From Segatella hominis (lineage in GTDB: Bacteria; Bacteroidota; Bacteroidia; Bacteroidales; Bacteroidaceae): a stretch of DNA of 64,000 nt. The notes below the pieces were generated by a model, which saw only the letters and a program-made list of their open reading frames with translations, searched no databases and had not been told where the DNA came from. How positions within the stretch are numbered: the stretch's first letter is position 1; every line of letters starts with the position of its first letter. A program made the position numbers and the translations under genes. The stretch lies in contig NZ_CP137559.1 in NCBI RefSeq assembly GCF_019249725.2, positions 1,159,501 through 1,223,500 of the forward strand, given 5' to 3'. Shown here in pieces: positions 52,494 through 62,465 of this stretch.

Positions 52494-53846
52494 TTACTTC
52501 TTAGCGCTACGAGCTCTGATGATACCCATCACAGCAGCCTTACCATTGATGATATTATCAAGGATAGGACGATGAGAAGGACAAGTAAACTGGCAAGAAC
52601 CGCAAGCGATACAAGAAGTTACCTCCTCTGCCTCCAGGCGCTCATAATCCTTCACTACGCTCAATGTAGCAAGTAAGTATGGCTCCAATCCCATAGGACA
52701 AGCATCCACACACTTGGCACAACGGATACATGGCTGAGCTTTCTTGCGATGAGCATCAGCATCACTCAATACGGTGATTGAGTTAGTACCCTTGGTTACA
52801 GGTACATCGAGGCTAATCACGGCCTTACCCATCATCGGACCACCAGCCAACACCTTATTATCACCCTCTGGCAAACCGCCACAGTTTTCAATCATCTGAG
52901 AGAATGGAGTTCCCATACGTACGAGGAAGTTTCCTGGATTCTTCACCTGCTTACCAGTAACGGTGGTATAGCGTTCGAAGAGAGGTTTATTCTTCATAAC
53001 TGCCTGATAAACAGCAAAGGCAGTACCTACATTCTGAACTATTGCTCCAACATTGACAGGGATTGCAGGAGGAGCAGGAACCTGACGACGGATAACTGCA
53101 TCCACCAACTGTTTCTCACCACCTTGAGGATACTTCTTTGCGAGTGGTACTATCTCGATACGAGAATCGCCAGCAGTCTTCTCTTCAAAGAGTTTGATAG
53201 CAGCAGGCTTGTTATCTTCGATACCAATGTAACCCTTCTTCACCTTAGCAGCCTTCATCAGGAGATTAAGACCTACGAGAATCTCATCAGCATGCTCCAT
53301 CATCAGACGATAGTCGGCTGTAATATAAGGCTCACACTCAACACCATTGATAATCACACATTCAGCCTTAGCTCCTGGAGGAGGACAAAGTTTGATGAAA
53401 GTAGGGAAACCAGCACCACCCATACCAGTAACACCTGCCACCTTGATGCGATTGACAATCTCCTCTGAAGTCAATTCTGCGTGAGCTTCCAAAGTCTCAA
53501 GTTTGTCTGAGCGGTCAATACTCTCCTCCCATTCATCACCTTCTACATTAATAATAATACAAGGCTTACGATAACCTGTAGCATCAATAGACGTATCAAC
53601 CTTGAATACAGTTCCTGATACAGAGCTGTAAATAGGAGCACTCACGAAACCACCAGCCTCTGCGATGAGAGTACCTACTTTCACCTTGTCACCCTTAGCA
53701 ACAACTGGTTTAGCAGGAGCACCAATGTGCTGTCCAAGTGGGAAAATAGCCTGCTTAGGGAGAGGAGCTACCTGAGTAGCCATCTCGGCAGTAATTTTAT
53801 TCTCTTCTGGGTGAACTCCACCAATTCTAAATGTTCTCAAATTCAT
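52494..53846 (-). CDS. rnfC: Rnf complex subunit RnfC
   Basis: RnfC is the peripheral NADH-binding subunit. The 450-residue protein has the GGAGFPTFIKL glycine-rich NADH-site motif, the FMN-binding EPYITADYRLM region, and two ferredoxin-like 4Fe-4S motifs, CIRCAKCVDACP and CIACGSCQFTCP, in its C-terminal 90 residues. The start, at MNLRTFRIGGVHPEEN, lies 3 bases after the rnfB stop. Confidence 0.96.
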   Translation of the reverse strand: MNLRTFRIGGVHPEENKITAEMATQVAPLPKQAIFPLGQHIGAPAKPVVAKGDKVKVGTLIAEAGGFVSAPIYSSVSGTVFKVDTSIDATGYRKPCIIINVEGDEWEESIDRSDKLETLEAHAELTSEEIVNRIKVAGVTGMGGAGFPTFIKLCPPPGAKAECVIINGVECEPYITADYRLMMEHADEILVGLNLLMKAAKVKKGYIGIEDNKPAAIKLFEEKTAGDSRIEIVPLAKKYPQGGEKQLVDAVIRRQVPAPPAIPVNVGAIVQNVGTAFAVYQAVMKNKPLFERYTTVTGKQVKNPGNFLVRMGTPFSQMIENCGGLPEGDNKVLAGGPMMGKAVISLDVPVTKGTNSITVLSDADAHRKKAQPCIRCAKCVDACPMGLEPYLLATLSVVKDYERLEAEEVTSCIACGSCQFTCPSHRPILDNIINGKAAVMGIIRARSAKK

Positions 53847-53849
53847 GAT

Positions 53850-54797
53850 TTAGTCCTCCTTCTTTACTTCTGAAGTCTCTGCCTGAGGAGCTACAACTGG
53901 AGCTTCTGCTTTAGGAGCTGCAACTGGAGCATCTGCCTGAGGAGTAACATCAGCAGCTGGCTTTGCCTTCTTAATTGGGAAATTTACTTTCACGAGTGCA
54001 CCTGTAGGGCATTCGTCAACACACTTTGTACACATGCGGCACTTGTTGAAGTCAACATAAGCCACGTTGTTTTCGATTGTGATAGCATCGAACTTGCAGA
54101 CTTTCTGACACTTACCGCATCCGATACAAGCAACACTACAAGCTTTCTTTGCTACAGCGCCCTTGTCGTGATTTACGCACTGAACGTAAACACGGCGTCC
54201 CTTAGGACCCTTCTTGCGGAGTTCGATGATGTGACGTGGACAAGCCTTAGCACAAGCGCCGCAACCCGTACATTTTTCTTCATCAACCTCAGGAAGGCCT
54301 GTTTTTGGATTGATCGCAATCGCACCAAACTGGCAAGCAGCAACACAATCACCACAACCCAGACAACCGAATCCGCAGCCAGTCTCACCAGCACCACAGG
54401 AATTCATTGCTGCACAAGTGTGCAAACCATCATACTCGGCGATGCGAGGACGATTCTCGCAAGAGCCATTACAACGCACTACGGCCACCTTCGCCTCAGT
54501 GTTAGCCACTGCGATACCCAAAAGGTCAGCCACTTTGCCCATCACGTCAGCTCCACCTACAGGACACATCAATCCTTCGATAGAACCGGCATCAGCACCC
54601 TTGACAAGGGCAGCGGCCATACCAGAACAACCGGCAAAACCACAACCACCACAATTAGCACCTGGCAGGATTTCTCCCACCTGTCCAAGTCTCGGGTCTT
54701 CTTTGACGGCAAATTTCTTGGATACTCCAAAAAGAACCAATGCAGCAACAAGCGCAATGGAACCAAGGACCAAGATTGCAATCACGATAAAATTCAT
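53850..54797 (-). CDS. rnfB: Rnf complex subunit RnfB, with Ala/Pro-rich tail
   Basis: RnfB takes electrons from ferredoxin. The 315-residue protein has an N-terminal membrane helix, a CGGCGFAGC cluster motif, and ferredoxin-type motifs CTGCGACAKACP, CIGCGKCQKVC and CRMCTKCVDECP. The last 45 residues are a low-complexity Ala-Pro-Lys tail (APVAAPKAEAPVVAPQAE) with near-repeated units, not needed for cluster binding. rseC is 84 bases upstream. Confidence 0.95.
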   Translation of the reverse strand: MNFIVIAILVLGSIALVAALVLFGVSKKFAVKEDPRLGQVGEILPGANCGGCGFAGCSGMAAALVKGADAGSIEGLMCPVGGADVMGKVADLLGIAVANTEAKVAVVRCNGSCENRPRIAEYDGLHTCAAMNSCGAGETGCGFGCLGCGDCVAACQFGAIAINPKTGLPEVDEEKCTGCGACAKACPRHIIELRKKGPKGRRVYVQCVNHDKGAVAKKACSVACIGCGKCQKVCKFDAITIENNVAYVDFNKCRMCTKCVDECPTGALVKVNFPIKKAKPAADVTPQADAPVAAPKAEAPVVAPQAETSEVKKED

Positions 54798-54881
54798 AAT
54801 TATAATTTGTTTTAGTTATTTATCCGAAATTACTTATTTCAGGTTCATTACTTATATGATTATTCTCTTGCTCTTTACTTA

Positions 54882-55295
54882 CTATTCCAATGTGAACGAC
54901 AACTTTTCCTTCAGCTTATCCTTCAACAGAAACAGAGCCATATAATAAGGAAAGAGGATTCCCAAAGAAGAAAGTGCAGCAATGCCCTCACCTGCCCCAC
55001 AGGCTATGACAAGAACCAAAGTTACAACCATCAGGACCAATGGTAATATATAACCATAGATACTTGCCCGAAAGCCAACTGACATATCAGCCACCACTAC
55101 TACATGATCACCGATTTTGTATTTCGATTGAACGCCAGGTTGGTTTACCTCAATAATCTTCTCTTTTGTCTCAGAAGAATTACAGTGAGAAGCAACCTTG
55201 CAGCCACTACAGGCGGAGGATTGTAGAATACGTACTGATATACATTCTCCCCTGATAGCATTGATTATACCAGAATGTTTTATCTTATCGCTCAT
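54882..55295 (-). CDS. rseC: RseC/MucC-family protein, first gene of the rnf operon
   Basis: The 137-residue protein has a cytosolic N-terminal part with SSACSGCKVASHC (four Cys, possible Fe-S or metal site), a beta-rich segment, and two membrane helices (about 70-90 and 100-115). RseC proteins are tied to rnf/rsx genes and to SoxR reduction or envelope-stress regulation in other bacteria. Here it leads the rnf operon from a clear promoter, so it most likely assists Rnf assembly or function. Confidence 0.85.
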   Translation of the reverse strand: MSDKIKHSGIINAIRGECISVRILQSSACSGCKVASHCNSSETKEKIIEVNQPGVQSKYKIGDHVVVVADMSVGFRASIYGYILPLVLMVVTLVLVIACGAGEGIAALSSLGILFPYYMALFLLKDKLKEKLSFTLE

Positions 55296-55389
55296 TTCTT
55301 TACTTAATTCATAATGTATGCCATAACTTGCAAATCAGTCTTTAATACCTACACATTGCAAAGTCGAGATAGCAAACTGTATTTGAATG

Positions 55390-55420
55390 CAAAGATAATA
55401 CTTTATTCGGAAACTGCAAA
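55390..55420 (-). promoter_or_regulatory. Promoter of the rseC-rnf operon
   Basis: TTTG (55417-55420) and TATCTTTG (55390-55397) on the minus strand are 19 bases apart; the ATG of rseC is 95 bases downstream. The 361-base gap (55296-55656) holds this and the divergent promoter only. Confidence 0.7.
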
Positions 55421-55533
55421 ATATTAGTAAAGTTTTTATACGAAAAAGAAGCGTAAACGTTTTCTGTTTATATTTTTTATAAGCAAAAACGAAAACTTTT
55501 GCCCATTTTGTGGTTTATTACGCTAATTATATG

Positions 55534-55541
55534 TACTTTTG
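55534..55541 (+). promoter_or_regulatory. -7 box of the DUF3943 gene
   Basis: TACTTTTG matches TAnnTTTG; TTTG at 55507-55510 is 23 bases upstream, a little far. The leader to the ATG at 55657 is about 110 bases. Confidence 0.5.
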
Positions 55542-55656
55542 CAACGGATAGGAAAAGTCATACACTATCCATATAATAATTAATTGAAGAATTAACAAAC
55601 AGCACTGCAGAATGGTAAGTATGATGAGAAAGCGCTGTTAAAATAAACTATGCAAT

Positions 55657-58101
55657 ATGACAAAAACGAAGATAGAAATGCTGATATGCATGACATTGAG
55701 TCTGAATTCCGCAGGAGTTCAGGCGCAGAAAGGCGTTGAGCATTTCAACATCTCTTTATTCTGTAATACCGACTCCTTAAAAGGGGCCAATCTGAGCATC
55801 CTTACAAATGCCATCAAAAAAGATATGCAGGGAGTTCAGATTTCTGCATTAAACAACTTTGCTACCAAAGGAAATGGTATCCAGATAGGTATGCTCAGCA
55901 ATGCATCCACTTCTACGTTCAAGGGGATCCAGTTGGCTGGAATTTCTAACGTTTCCATGGGAATGAAGCGCGGCATCCAATTGGCGGGAGCAGCCAATAT
56001 CTGTTCCTCGTCCATGAGGGGAATTCAAACAGCAGTTTATAACTATGCTGATACCCTCAATGGTTCTCAAATAGGATTGTTCAATGCTTGCATCAGCCAT
56101 CCACGAGGTGTCCAGATTGGCATCATCAACTATAGCAGAGACACGGTGGCTCACAAAATTGGTCTGGTCAATGTTAATCCCAAGACCCGCATTGACTTGC
56201 TGAGCTATATCGGAACCTCAACAAAACTGAACATGGCTCTCAGATTCAGAAATCGCAGTACCTATAATATAATAGGTATCGGAACTCATTACATGGGACT
56301 CGACAGCAAGTTCTCTGGAGCACTTTTCTATCGCATCGGACAGTATTTTCAACTGAATCCAAAATTCTCTCTGAGCGGCGATTTGGGATATTATCATGTG
56401 GAGACTTTTGAAGAACATTCATCAGAAAAGCCAAAAAGACTCTTCTCTCTCCAAGCACGCCTGAACGCAGACTATCAATTGGGCCACTACAGTTCGCTTT
56501 TTGCATCGGTAGGTTATGGAGACACCCGATATTACCACCATGCCCAGCACTATCGCAACCGTTTGCTGCTGGAAGGCGGTATTGCATTCAGACTTGTCAG
56601 AAATGGGGCTTTGGAAAATCAAAAAAAAGAAGAAAAAGCCAACATCATAGAATCGCTGACCTTAGGCAATAAACAAGCAGACCAATATCTCCCAGCAACC
56701 GATAGTCTGATGCAGGTTTATGCAGCCAATGACCCATCCCGCCAGAAGAAACATCCATGGAAAGCTGCGCTGGAAGCTTTTGCCATCAATATGGGCGTAC
56801 AATGCTTTGACCAATTTGTGATGAATGAAGATTTTGCAAAAATCTCTCTCCACAGTATCAAGCACAACATCCAGAACGGATTTGTATGGGATAATGACCA
56901 ATTCTCTACCAACCTGTTTGCTCACCCCTATCATGGAGGTCTGTACTTTAATGCTGCAAGAAGCAACGGCATGAATTTCTGGCAATCCATCCCCTATTCT
57001 TTCTGTGGAAGTCTGATGTGGGAGACGACCTGCGAGATAGAACCGCCTGCTATCAATGACCTGATGGCAACAACCATGGGAGGAGTGTGCATCGGTGAGG
57101 TCACACACCGCATCAGCAATCTGGTATATGATGACCGCCAGAGAGGATTCAGTCGATTTCTGAGAGAATTTCTTGGAGCCATAGTCTGTCCTATCAAAGA
57201 GTTGAACCGTATCATCAGCGGTGATGCCTGGAGAGTAAGGGGCAAATACTATAAATACCATGACTACGAGAAATTACCCGTTGACTTTTCCATTTCTGCA
57301 GGTTACCGCTATCTGGCAGATAACAATTCTCTTTTCAGGGGTGAGGGAAATCCATATATCAATCTGAACTTAGTATATGGTGATGCTTTCAAGGAAGAAA
57401 CGAACAAACCGTTCGATTATTTCACCACGGATCTGACTTTCGGATTGAGCAACAACCAACCGCTCATTACGTCAGTACACTTGTTAGGAAGACTGTGGGG
57501 AGCACATGTTATCGAGAAAGATGATTTGAAGGTGCTGTTCGGTATCTTCCAGCACTTCAACTATTATGACTCCCAACCTGTAAAGGACGGAACCAGTGAG
57601 GTTCCATACCGCATATCAGAAGCCGCTTCAGTAGGACCAGGAATCTTATGCAGTTATCCTACCATCGGAAATTTGACCAAACTGGAACAGAGCATCTTCA
57701 TAGACGGCATCATTCTCGGTGGAAGCCTGACCGACTACTATAACATCATAGACAGAGACTACAATATGGGTAGCGGATACAGCGTGAAGATGAATAGTTT
57801 CATGGAATTTGGAAAAGTGGGAAGTATCAGACTCGGTGCAGATTACTATCGCATCTTCACCTGGAAAGGGTATGAGCAGAAAGACTGGGAAAATACCGAC
57901 CCACTCTACCTGAACGCTCAGGGCGATAAGGGAAATGCGTCACTGCTTGTTACAAACGCTAAGATGTTCTTCAATCTCTCGAGACATCTGAGTTTTGAAA
58001 TGGGAGCATCTTATTATCTGAGATATACATATTATTCGTATCATGAAAATGTAAAATCCCGAACTTTTGATCTCAATATCGGGCTACGATACAAGATATA
58101 A
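55657..58101 (+). CDS. Large outer-membrane DUF3943 protein with repeat-rich N-terminus
   Basis: The 814-residue protein has a signal peptide (cleavage near GVQA-QKG). Residues 25-170 are tandem repeats of GIQ[IL]xxxxN-type units (GVQISALNN, GIQIGMLSN, GIQLAGISN, GIQLAGAAN, GVQIGIINY), a solenoid or LA_2272-like surface repeat. Residues of about 380-520 fit DUF3943 (FVWDNDQFSTNLFAHPYHGG, FWQSIPYSFCGSLMWE). The rest is rich in aromatic beta-strands ending in a strand like LNIGLRYKI, as in outer-membrane barrels. The function is unknown; a barrel with a surface-exposed or periplasmic repeat domain is inferred. Confidence 0.75.
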   Translation: MTKTKIEMLICMTLSLNSAGVQAQKGVEHFNISLFCNTDSLKGANLSILTNAIKKDMQGVQISALNNFATKGNGIQIGMLSNASTSTFKGIQLAGISNVSMGMKRGIQLAGAANICSSSMRGIQTAVYNYADTLNGSQIGLFNACISHPRGVQIGIINYSRDTVAHKIGLVNVNPKTRIDLLSYIGTSTKLNMALRFRNRSTYNIIGIGTHYMGLDSKFSGALFYRIGQYFQLNPKFSLSGDLGYYHVETFEEHSSEKPKRLFSLQARLNADYQLGHYSSLFASVGYGDTRYYHHAQHYRNRLLLEGGIAFRLVRNGALENQKKEEKANIIESLTLGNKQADQYLPATDSLMQVYAANDPSRQKKHPWKAALEAFAINMGVQCFDQFVMNEDFAKISLHSIKHNIQNGFVWDNDQFSTNLFAHPYHGGLYFNAARSNGMNFWQSIPYSFCGSLMWETTCEIEPPAINDLMATTMGGVCIGEVTHRISNLVYDDRQRGFSRFLREFLGAIVCPIKELNRIISGDAWRVRGKYYKYHDYEKLPVDFSISAGYRYLADNNSLFRGEGNPYINLNLVYGDAFKEETNKPFDYFTTDLTFGLSNNQPLITSVHLLGRLWGAHVIEKDDLKVLFGIFQHFNYYDSQPVKDGTSEVPYRISEAASVGPGILCSYPTIGNLTKLEQSIFIDGIILGGSLTDYYNIIDRDYNMGSGYSVKMNSFMEFGKVGSIRLGADYYRIFTWKGYEQKDWENTDPLYLNAQGDKGNASLLVTNAKMFFNLSRHLSFEMGASYYLRYTYYSYHENVKSRTFDLNIGLRYKI

Positions 58102-58138
58102 AAAACAGTTAAAACCTTAAAGGGTATAAAGTATAAAA

Positions 58139-58180
58139 AAGGATGGCACTAAAAATAAAGAAGATATAAGGATGGCACTA
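58139..58180 (+). repeat. Direct 13-bp repeat downstream of the DUF3943 gene
   Basis: AAGGATGGCACTA occurs at 58139-58151 and 58168-58180, with 16 bases between. No protein or known site explains it. Confidence 0.6.
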
Positions 58181-58217
58181 TAACAAGAAACAAAAAGGTG
58201 CTTTAAAATGAAACATG

Positions 58218-58254
58218 AAAAAAGGAGACAAGCGGTGAGCTTATCTCCTTTTTT
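58218..58254. terminator. Bidirectional terminator between the DUF3943 and ATP synthase genes
   Basis: AAAAAAGGAGA and TCTCCTTTTTT with inner AAGC/GCTT pairs form a hairpin with U-tracts in both directions. It serves the convergent DUF3943 gene and the atp operon. Confidence 0.8.
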
Positions 58255-58324
58255 ATTTAGAATGAATGTTTCCTTGAAATCATCAAGATTACTACATATT
58301 TTCTTAAATACTCAAGACAAACAT

Positions 58325-59296
58325 TTAATTGTTGACACTACCGCCAACAATATCAAGCAATTCATTTGTAATGGCCTGTTGACGACTCTTGTTGTACTGC
58401 AAGTTGAGTTCGCGCAAGAGTTCATCGGCATTATCCGTAGCAGTTTGCATAGCCACCATTCGAGCAGCATGTTCGCTGGCTAAGCTATCCAGCAAAGCTG
58501 TGAATATCATCAGATGCAAATGCTTAGGAATCAGCACGCTCAGTACAGTATTCAAATCCGGCTCTACGATGAAATCATCATTCAGCGGTTTTGCTTCTGT
58601 AGTTTGGCGCTCTTGATCTTCCTGTTTCTTGCGGAGATATTCTTGAGCTTTGGCTGTAGCAATATTGGAAGTCAGATCACGGTCGTTATCTTCACCAATA
58701 GCCTCCGTAGAGAGGTCGATTGGCAAAAATGTCTTGCGGGTAAGAATCTGAGAACCAGCACTTTTGAAATGATGATAAATCATTTCTACTCGGTCCAGTT
58801 CACCTGCCACATATTTTTTGGCCAGTTCCTTTGCAATAGCAGCGCATTCACTGGAATTTGGCTTTTCAGCAAGCTCTGTAAAATCACCTGCAATATGAAG
58901 TCCCAATTTCTGCGCCTTCTCAGCAACCTTTCTACCGATAGGATAAACCGTAATGTCGTCAATGCCTTGAGCTTTATACTCATCCACAGCATGCATCATC
59001 ATCTTAATGATATTGGAATTGAATCCACCGCAAAGCGAACTATTCGAACTGTAAACCACAAGAGCAACGCGCTTAACCAACTTATGCTCTACTTCCAATT
59101 CACATTGAACAGAAGGAGTACTGACTAAGAAACTCTTGAGAATATGTTCTAGCATATTCTCATAAGGTAACATGTTCTGTATAGCAACCTGAGCATGATG
59201 CAACTTACTGGATGCCACCATCTTCATAGCACTCGTAATTTTACGGGTGCTATTGACGCTGGCAATACGAGTTTTTATCTCTTTTAATGACGGCAT
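58325..59296 (-). CDS. atpG: ATP synthase gamma subunit
   Basis: The gamma subunit is the central rotor stalk of F1. The 323-residue protein begins PSLKEIKTRIASVNSTRKITSAMKMVA and ends with LLRELNLQYNKSRQQAITNELLDIVGG, both conserved. It is about 35 residues longer than E. coli gamma, with the extra length in the middle (a charged segment near DLTSNIATAKAQEYLRKKQE), as is common in Bacteroidetes. It is the last gene of the visible atp set, 6 bases after atpA. Confidence 0.95.
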   Translation of the reverse strand: MPSLKEIKTRIASVNSTRKITSAMKMVASSKLHHAQVAIQNMLPYENMLEHILKSFLVSTPSVQCELEVEHKLVKRVALVVYSSNSSLCGGFNSNIIKMMMHAVDEYKAQGIDDITVYPIGRKVAEKAQKLGLHIAGDFTELAEKPNSSECAAIAKELAKKYVAGELDRVEMIYHHFKSAGSQILTRKTFLPIDLSTEAIGEDNDRDLTSNIATAKAQEYLRKKQEDQERQTTEAKPLNDDFIVEPDLNTVLSVLIPKHLHLMIFTALLDSLASEHAARMVAMQTATDNADELLRELNLQYNKSRQQAITNELLDIVGGSVNN

Positions 59297-59302
59297 AGGC
59301 TA

Positions 59303-60889
59303 TTACACTTTATATTGTCCAGCTACATTTGCCATGGTCTCCTCGACAACCTTGATGCAGTCGTCGGTGAGTTTACCATCTGCCAAAGTTTCTATGACAT
59401 CAGCGTGCTGGCTGCGCATAGCGTCGAGGAACTGATCCTGACACTCACGAACCTTATCCATAGGCACGTCGTGCATCAAACCATGAACACCACAATAGAG
59501 AATAGCCACCTGCTCGCCTACTGGCATAGGGCGATACTGAGGCTGTACCAACAGTTGGTCGTTCTTACGACCACGGTCCAAGGTCATCGCTGTCACAGCA
59601 TCCATATCGCTGGAGAACTTAGAGAAAGCCTCCAACTCACGATACTGAGCCATATCAATCTTCAAGGTACCTGCCACCTTCTTCATACTCTTAATCTGAG
59701 CAGAACCACCTACACGGGATACAGAGATACCTACGTTGATAGCTGGGCGGAAGCCCTGGTTGAAGAGGTCGGTCTCCAGGAAGATCTGACCATCGGTAAT
59801 AGAAATTACGTTGGTTGGGATGTATGCTGAAACGTCACCAGCCTGAGTCTCAATGATAGGAAGGGCAGTCAAAGAACCACCACCCTTTACCTTGCCCTTC
59901 AAGCACTCTGGCAGGTCGTTCATCTGCTCAGCTACCTCCTGCTGGTCGTTGATACGAGCAGCACGCTCCAACAGACGAGAGTGGAGATAGAATACATCAC
60001 CAGGGTAAGCCTCACGTCCTGATGGACGGCGGAGAATCAAGGATACCTCACGATAAGCCACAGCCTGCTTACTCAAGTCATCATATACTACGAGGGCTGA
60101 GTAACCGCGGTCGCGGAAGTACTCACCGATGGCTGCACCGGCGAATGGTGCGTAATACTGCATGGCTGCAGGATCAGCAGCAGTAGCACTTACAATAATA
60201 GTATATGGCAAAGCGCCATGCTCCTTGAGGTTCTGTACCAATGCTGCAACGGTAGATGCTTTCTGGCCGATGGCTACATAGATACAATATACAGGCTTGC
60301 CTGCCTCATAGAAACTCTTCTGGTTGATGATGGTATCCACTGCGATGGCAGTCTTACCGGTCTGACGGTCGCCGATGATCAACTCACGCTGTCCACGACC
60401 GATAGGAATCATGGAATCGACAGCCTTCAAACCTGTCTGAAGAGGCTCCTTCACTGGCTGACGATAGATCACACCAGGAGCCTTACGATCCAGAGGCATC
60501 TCGAAAGCGCCGGTGAGATCGATATCACCCTGGCCATCGATAGCCTGACCCAGAGGGTTAACGACACGACCTAAGAAGTTGTCGTTCACGCGGATAGAAG
60601 CGATACGGTGAGTACGCTTCACGCTCTGTCCCTCCTTGATGCCAGCAGTAGGACCCAGGAGGACACAACCCACGTTGTCTTCCTCGAGGTTCATGACGAT
60701 GGCCATCGTGCCGTTCTCGAACTCAAGAAGCTCATTAGCCTCTGCATTACGAAGACCATAGATACGAGCCACACCATCACCGACGGTGAGCACAGTACCA
60801 ACTTCGTCAAACTGCTGAGCGCCATTTACCTCCTGTAGTTGTTGCTGAAGAACTTCAGACACCTCACTTGGTTTAATTTTATCTGACAT
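59303..60889 (-). CDS. atpA: ATP synthase alpha subunit
   Basis: Alpha is the non-catalytic nucleotide-binding F1 subunit. The 528-residue protein has the P-loop [42 protein letters not shown] and the Arg finger in the last motif (SVSRVG). It starts with the N-terminal helix [16 protein letters not shown] 93-base gap precedes it after atpH. Confidence 0.97.
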   Translation of the reverse strand: MSDKIKPSEVSEVLQQQLQEVNGAQQFDEVGTVLTVGDGVARIYGLRNAEANELLEFENGTMAIVMNLEEDNVGCVLLGPTAGIKEGQSVKRTHRIASIRVNDNFLGRVVNPLGQAIDGQGDIDLTGAFEMPLDRKAPGVIYRQPVKEPLQTGLKAVDSMIPIGRGQRELIIGDRQTGKTAIAVDTIINQKSFYEAGKPVYCIYVAIGQKASTVAALVQNLKEHGALPYTIIVSATAADPAAMQYYAPFAGAAIGEYFRDRGYSALVVYDDLSKQAVAYREVSLILRRPSGREAYPGDVFYLHSRLLERAARINDQQEVAEQMNDLPECLKGKVKGGGSLTALPIIETQAGDVSAYIPTNVISITDGQIFLETDLFNQGFRPAINVGISVSRVGGSAQIKSMKKVAGTLKIDMAQYRELEAFSKFSSDMDAVTAMTLDRGRKNDQLLVQPQYRPMPVGEQVAILYCGVHGLMHDVPMDKVRECQDQFLDAMRSQHADVIETLADGKLTDDCIKVVEETMANVAGQYKV

Positions 60890-60982
60890 TGTTATTTAAA
60901 ATTTAAAATTTGAATTTAGAAATATATGAAGGGAAAAGCACCAGAGTAGTACACTCTTCGTTTTTCACACTTCACTTATCTC

Positions 60983-61519
60983 TTACTTTTTAAGCTGTGT
61001 CAGAATGTTTGTGAGCTTTGTTTTCACGCTCGCATCCATTCTATAAGTATCATACTCAAGGATGAAGCCACCGATGATTTCAGGGTTCACCTCTGTTTTG
61101 AACTCCACAGTACCTTGCGTTCGCTGCTCCACCATCTGGCGCATTTTCTGCTCAGTTTCAGGAGCTACTGCTGTGGCGGTAATCAGCTTACCACGGATGA
61201 TGTTCTTCTGTTTCCTGTAAAGAGTGATATACGAAGCAGCCATGAATTGCAGGGTGCTCTCCCTATCCTCTTTCAGTACAAGAGCAACGAACTTCTTACT
61301 GAGGTCTGAAGGTTTTTCACCTAAAGCAGTCGTGAGAAGTGTCTGTTTCTTATCCTTAGAAAGCATAGGGTTGTCTATCGTAAATCTCAGTTCAGGCACG
61401 TCGATGTAGCTCTTGTAGAGCGTCTGCATCTCCTGGTACACCTGATCTTCGAGCTTCATGCCGGTAGCTGCCTTGATAAGAGCACGGGCATAACGCACCG
61501 ATATTACACCTATATCCAT
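60983..61519 (-). CDS. atpH: ATP synthase delta subunit
   Basis: Delta joins the peripheral stalk to the top of F1. The 178-residue protein opens IGVISVRYARALIKAA, and its C-terminal part has AVAPETEQKMRQMVEQRT and NPEIIGGFILEYDTYRMDASV, the family signature. It starts 8 bases after atpF. Confidence 0.94.
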   Translation of the reverse strand: MDIGVISVRYARALIKAATGMKLEDQVYQEMQTLYKSYIDVPELRFTIDNPMLSKDKKQTLLTTALGEKPSDLSKKFVALVLKEDRESTLQFMAASYITLYRKQKNIIRGKLITATAVAPETEQKMRQMVEQRTQGTVEFKTEVNPEIIGGFILEYDTYRMDASVKTKLTNILTQLKK

Positions 61520-61527
61520 AAGCTTTA

Positions 61528-62028
61528 CTATTTGTTATCAGAAGAAACCTCGTCCAGCAGTCGATTTATCAAATCCATCTGTGCTTTATCGTCAGAGAGT
61601 TTTGCTTTGAGCACCTTCTCTGCTATTTGAACAGAGAGTTCTGCAACCTGTCCACGGATTTCACGAATAGCATTCTGCTTTTCGTTCTCAATCTGAGTCT
61701 TGGCATCAGAAAGAAGACGAGCGCCCTCTTCGCGGGCCTTGTCCTGTGCTTTCTCTACGATGGCATCACGGGTTTCAGCAGCCTCTTTCAGAATGGCAGC
61801 CTGCTTCTCGCGAGCTTCCTGCAAGATGGATTCACCTTCTTTTTGGATATTGGCAAGCTTTTCATTGGCTTCGTGAGCTTTACGCAAACTCTCATCGATG
61901 TAGGCCTTTCGGTCGTTCACCATCTTGATGATGGCTGGGAATCCAGCCTTCCAAAGGATAATGAAGACGATGATAAAGACCAACGTCATCCAGAAAAGCA
62001 AACCGCTATCAGGAATCAATAAATCCAT
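61528..62028 (-). CDS. atpF: ATP synthase b subunit
   Basis: The b subunit forms the peripheral stalk. The 166-residue protein has one N-terminal membrane helix (residues 8-28, LLFWMTLVFIIVFIILWKAG) and a long charged coiled coil to the end. The atpE gene lies 124 bases upstream. Confidence 0.94.
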   Translation of the reverse strand: MDLLIPDSGLLFWMTLVFIIVFIILWKAGFPAIIKMVNDRKAYIDESLRKAHEANEKLANIQKEGESILQEAREKQAAILKEAAETRDAIVEKAQDKAREEGARLLSDAKTQIENEKQNAIREIRGQVAELSVQIAEKVLKAKLSDDKAQMDLINRLLDEVSSDNK

Positions 62029-62152
62029 ATATACTGGTTAAAGTTTTACTTAAACGTTTTTTAATTAACTAACTCTTTTTGAGCCACCGTTCTCCGTCCT
62101 CAATCTTATTTAAAAACAAATATTGAGAACGGCAAACTGTGACAGCAAAATA

Positions 62153-62404
<252 letters not shown>

Positions 62405-62465
62405 TTAAGTTGTTAATATTTTCTTTATTTAATGTTTAATTGAATGTAGATTCCGTAATTATAAA

